Shown: one piece after another, positions 61,236 to 64,000 of the stretch | Position numbering within the stretch: position 1 is the first letter of the stretch | How the letters are laid out: every line of letters starts with the position of its first letter | From: Undibacter mobilis | GTDB lineage: Bacteria > Pseudomonadota > Alphaproteobacteria > Rhizobiales > Xanthobacteraceae | Length of the DNA: 64,000 bases | Assembly: GCF_003367195.1 (NCBI RefSeq) | Contig: NZ_QRGO01000002.1 | Coordinates: 496,001 to 560,000, forward strand | Reading direction: 5' to 3' | Translations under genes and position numbers: made by a program | Notes under the pieces: generated by a model | Told to the model about the DNA's origin: nothing | The model's input: only the letters and a program-made list of their open reading frames with translations | Database searches by the model: none

Positions 61236-63158
61236 TTGTCTGAGCCATCCAAGACCCCGCTGCTCGACCGCGTCCACATCCCGGCCGACCTGCGCAATTT
61301 CTCCGCCGAGCAGCTCAAGCAGCTCGCCGACGAATTGCGCACGGAGACCATCGATGCCGTGGCCAAGACCGGCGGCCATCTCGGCGCGGGCCTGGGTGTC
61401 GTCGAGCTCACGGTCGCGATCCACGCCGTGTTCGATACGCCGGCCGATCGCCTGATCTGGGACGTCGGCCACCAGGCCTATCCGCACAAGATTCTCACCG
61501 GCCGGCGCGACCGCATTAGGACGCTCAGACAGGCCGGCGGCCTGTCGGGCTTCACCAAGCGAGCCGAAAGCGAATACGACCCGTTCGGCGCCGCGCATTC
61601 CTCGACCTCGATCTCGGCCGGCCTCGGCATGGCGGTGGCGCGCGATTTGAAGGGCGACAAGAACAACGTCATCTGCGTGATCGGCGACGGCGCCATGTCG
61701 GCGGGCATGGCCTACGAGGCCATGAACAATGCCGGCGCACGCAACGAGCGGCTGATCGTCATCCTCAACGACAACGACATGTCGATCGCGCCGCCGGTCG
61801 GCGCCATGTCGGCCTATCTCGCCCGCCTCGGCTCCGGCGCGACCTATCTGAAGCTGCGCGACGTCGGCAAGCAGCTCACCAAGCATCTGCCGAAGAGCTG
61901 GGACCGCGCCATCACCCGCGCCGTGGAGCACGCGCGCGGCTATGTGATGGGCGGCACCTTGTTCGAGGAGATGGGCTTCTATTACTGCGGACCGATCGAC
62001 GGCCATAACCTCGATCATCTGCTGCCGATCCTGCGCAATGTGCGCGACGCCGAAATCGGCCCGATCCTCGTTCATGTCGTGACGCAGAAGGGCAAGGGTT
62101 ACGGCCCGGCGGAAACCTCCGCCGACAAATATCACGGCGTGGTCAAGTTCGATGTCGCCACCGGCGCGCAGGCCAAATCCAAGGGCGGCGCGCCGCAATA
62201 TACGCGGGTGTTCGCCGACGCGCTGATCAAGGAAGCCCGCAAGGACGACAAGATCGTCGCCATCACGGCGGCCATGCCGTCCGGCACCGGGCTCGATCTG
62301 TTCCAGCAGGAATTTCCGGCGCGCACTTTCGATGTCGGCATTGCCGAGCAGCATGCGGTCACCTTCGCGGCGGGTCTGGCCACCGAAGGCTTCAAGCCGT
62401 TCTGCGCGATCTACTCGACCTTCCTGCAGCGCGCCTATGATCAGGTGGTGCATGACGTCGCCATCCAGAAGCTGCCGGTGCGTTTCGCCATCGACCGCGC
62501 CGGCCTCGTCGGCGCCGACGGCCCGACCCATGCCGGCGCCTTCGACACCGCCTTCCTCGGCTGCCTGCCGAATTTCGTGTTGATGGCGGCCGCCGACGAA
62601 GCCGAACTGACCAACATGGTGGCGACCTGCGCGGCCATCGACGACCGCCCTTCCGCCGTGCGCTATCCGCGCGGCGAAGGCACCGGCGCGATCATTCCGG
62701 CTGCGGCGATGCCGCTCGAAATCGGCAAGGGCCGCGTGCTGCGCGAGGGCCACAAGGTGGCGCTGCTGTCTTACGGCACGCGGCTCGGCGAAGCGCTGAA
62801 GGCCGCCGACGAACTCGCCGCGCACGGCTTGTCCACCACGGTCGCCGATGCGCGCTTTGCCAAGCCGCTCGATCTCGACCTCGTGCTGCGGCTTGCGCGC
62901 GAGCATGAGGTGCTGGTGACGGTCGAGGAAGGCTCGGTCGGCGGCTTCGGCTCCTTCGTCATGCAGGCGCTCGCCGAGCACGGCGCCTTTGACGCCGGTC
63001 TCAAATTCCGCGCCATGGTGCTGCCTGACGTCTTCATCGACCAGGACACGCCGGCGGCGATGTATGCGCTGGCCGGCCTCGACGCCAAAGGCATTGTCAC
63101 CAAGGTGTTCGAAGCGCTCGGCAAGGACGCGACCGCCGAGACGGTGAAGCTGGCGTAA
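61236..63158 (+). CDS. dxs: 1-deoxy-D-xylulose-5-phosphate synthase
   Basis: This is a 640-residue thiamine-diphosphate enzyme joining pyruvate and glyceraldehyde 3-phosphate, the first step of the MEP isoprenoid pathway. The TTG at 61236 is taken as start because GGAG lies six bases upstream and the protein then reads [20 protein letters not shown], as in relatives. [18 protein letters not shown] near residue 150 with NDNDMSI near 178 is the TPP site. [15 protein letters not shown] near 369 holds the catalytic Glu, and [18 protein letters not shown] near 418 is also diagnostic. Confidence 0.96.
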   Translation: MSEPSKTPLLDRVHIPADLRNFSAEQLKQLADELRTETIDAVAKTGGHLGAGLGVVELTVAIHAVFDTPADRLIWDVGHQAYPHKILTGRRDRIRTLRQAGGLSGFTKRAESEYDPFGAAHSSTSISAGLGMAVARDLKGDKNNVICVIGDGAMSAGMAYEAMNNAGARNERLIVILNDNDMSIAPPVGAMSAYLARLGSGATYLKLRDVGKQLTKHLPKSWDRAITRAVEHARGYVMGGTLFEEMGFYYCGPIDGHNLDHLLPILRNVRDAEIGPILVHVVTQKGKGYGPAETSADKYHGVVKFDVATGAQAKSKGGAPQYTRVFADALIKEARKDDKIVAITAAMPSGTGLDLFQQEFPARTFDVGIAEQHAVTFAAGLATEGFKPFCAIYSTFLQRAYDQVVHDVAIQKLPVRFAIDRAGLVGADGPTHAGAFDTAFLGCLPNFVLMAAADEAELTNMVATCAAIDDRPSAVRYPRGEGTGAIIPAAAMPLEIGKGRVLREGHKVALLSYGTRLGEALKAADELAAHGLSTTVADARFAKPLDLDLVLRLAREHEVLVTVEEGSVGGFGSFVMQALAEHGAFDAGLKFRAMVLPDVFIDQDTPAAMYALAGLDAKGIVTKVFEALGKDATAETVKLA

Positions 63159-63167
63159 GCCGGCATC

Positions 63168-63899
63168 ATGCCTGGCAAAGCCCGCATCGACCGTCTGCTC
63201 GTGACGCGCGGGTTGTTCGACAGCCGCGCCAAGGCGCAGGACGCCATTGCGGCGGGACTGGTGCGCGCCAACGGCAAGGTGATCGCCAAAGCGGCCGAAG
63301 AAGTGGCCACCGACGCGCAGATCGAAGCCAGCCCCGCCCATCCCTATGTTTCGCGCGGCGCGCTCAAGCTCGTCGCCGCGCTCGATCATTTCAAGTTCGA
63401 CCCGAAGGACCGCGTCTGTCTCGACGTCGGTGCCTCGACCGGCGGCTTCAGTGAGGTGCTGCTCGAGCGCGACGCGCGGCGCGTTTACGCCGTCGATGTC
63501 GGCACCGCGCAGCTGCACAACAGCCTGCGCGGCAACCCGCGCATCGTCTCGCTCGAGCAGACCGATATCCGCACGCTCGATGCGGCAACGCTCGATCCCG
63601 CACCGGACTTCGTCGTCTGCGACGTCAGTTTCATCTCGCTCAAGCTGGTGCTGCCCGCCGCGCTAGAGCGCGCCGCCCGGCCCATGCAAATGATCGCACT
63701 GATCAAGCCGCAGTTCGAGGCCGGCCGCGCTCATATCAAGAAAGGCATCGTTCGCGACGAGGCCGTGCGCCAGGGCATCTGCGCCGAGATCGCCGCGCTG
63801 GTCGCCGCGCTGGGCGGCCGCGTCCTCGGCGTCGTCCCCTCCCCGATCGAAGGCGGCGACGGCAATGTCGAATATCTCATCGGCGCGACGTTTTCATAA
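63168..63899 (+). CDS. tlyA: TlyA family rRNA 2'-O-methyltransferase / putative haemolysin
   Basis: This is a 243-residue protein with an N-terminal S4 RNA-binding domain (RIDRLLVTRGLFDSRAKAQDAI, residues 4-25) and an FtsJ-like methyltransferase domain. The SAM-binding turn is CLDVGASTGGFSEVLLERDA near residue 84, followed by DVSFISLKLVLP near 148 and ALIKPQFEAGR near 175. It methylates ribosomal RNA cytidines in the TlyA group. It starts nine bases after dxs, so they are co-transcribed. Confidence 0.93.
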   Translation: MPGKARIDRLLVTRGLFDSRAKAQDAIAAGLVRANGKVIAKAAEEVATDAQIEASPAHPYVSRGALKLVAALDHFKFDPKDRVCLDVGASTGGFSEVLLERDARRVYAVDVGTAQLHNSLRGNPRIVSLEQTDIRTLDAATLDPAPDFVVCDVSFISLKLVLPAALERAARPMQMIALIKPQFEAGRAHIKKGIVRDEAVRQGICAEIAALVAALGGRVLGVVPSPIEGGDGNVEYLIGATFS

Positions 63900-64000
63900 A
63901 CATCGGCGATAACTGTCATCGCTTTGCGTCATCGACCTGTGACCTTGACGCCACGCAACATGACCAAACTCGGCCTGCGGCCAAACGCAGCCTTTATTGC

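Noticed and set aside
61119..63518. A 799-codon open frame antisense to dxs and tlyA
   Set aside because: Arginine/glycine/histidine-rich composition and perfect codon complementarity to dxs mark it as a shadow of GC-rich coding DNA.
63960..64000. Possible start of a further gene at the right edge (ATG at 63960)
   Set aside because: Only 13 codons are visible, without a ribosome-binding site or recognisable family start.

Overview
The window is about 64 kb of GC-rich DNA. Gene content and codon use suggest an alphaproteobacterium of the order Hyphomicrobiales, close to the Bradyrhizobium / Rhodopseudomonas / Xanthobacteraceae group. The reasons are a TIGR03808-type Tat-exported repeat protein, an apparent TIGR03809-type small protein, a CtrA-like site in front of a chemoreceptor, a PAS-type methyl-accepting protein, the xseB-dxs-tlyA order, many Liv-type and Bug/Tct-type uptake systems, and REP-like intergenic palindromes. 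This placement is inference; no rRNA gene is present. The only RNA gene I can support is a tRNA-Gln(TTG).

Layout. 0-6.4 kb: 3' part of methylmalonyl-CoA mutase, a DUF3298-type exported protein, a complete tripartite tricarboxylate transporter (tctC, tctB, tctA), then meaB, the mutase G-protein chaperone. 6.5-12.7 kb: chemoreceptor, pyroglutamyl-peptidase-like protein, exported right-handed repeat protein, DUF3750 protein, old yellow enzyme, small cytochrome c and a small conserved protein. 12.9-20 kb: a minus-strand Liv operon (livG, livF, two tandem paralogous binding proteins, livH, livM) preceded by an HpaI-type aldolase. 20-27 kb: slyX, dihydropyrimidinase/hydantoinase, an MDR reductase, both subunits of a 3-oxoacid CoA-transferase, and an atzG-atzE-atzH-like amidohydrolase set.

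27-49 kb is a dense catabolic region of unassigned substrate. It holds a substrate-binding-fold protein without a signal peptide, a second Liv system with a fused LivM-LivG protein, an SCP2-like / alpha-beta hydrolase / carboxymuconolactone-decarboxylase-like / lactonase-like module, an SsuABC-like ABC importer, LysR and GntR regulators, short-chain dehydrogenases, an enoyl-CoA hydratase-like protein and two MmgE/PrpD proteins. Four enzyme families occur exactly twice here: MBL lactonase-like, 3-hydroxyisobutyrate-dehydrogenase-like, CMD and MmgE/PrpD. 49.8-55.4 kb is a polyamine-type ABC importer followed by a GMC oxidoreductase, ending near tRNA-Gln. 56-64 kb is more housekeeping: acyl-CoA dehydrogenase, two SDRs each bracketed by its own pair of direct intergenic repeats, a histone-deacetylase-like hydrolase, xseB, dxs and tlyA.

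How it works together: the region takes up carboxylates, amino-acid-like compounds and perhaps polyamines. It hydrolyses amide, cyclic-amide and lactone bonds, and its CoA-dependent steps (CoA transferase, acyl-CoA dehydrogenase, hydratase-like protein) lead toward central metabolism, with methylmalonyl-CoA mutase serving propionyl-CoA. Five binding-protein genes are followed by a strong palindromic or stem-loop element before the membrane or downstream genes, a pattern expected to raise binding-protein yield. No phage, insertion sequence or CRISPR array was seen.
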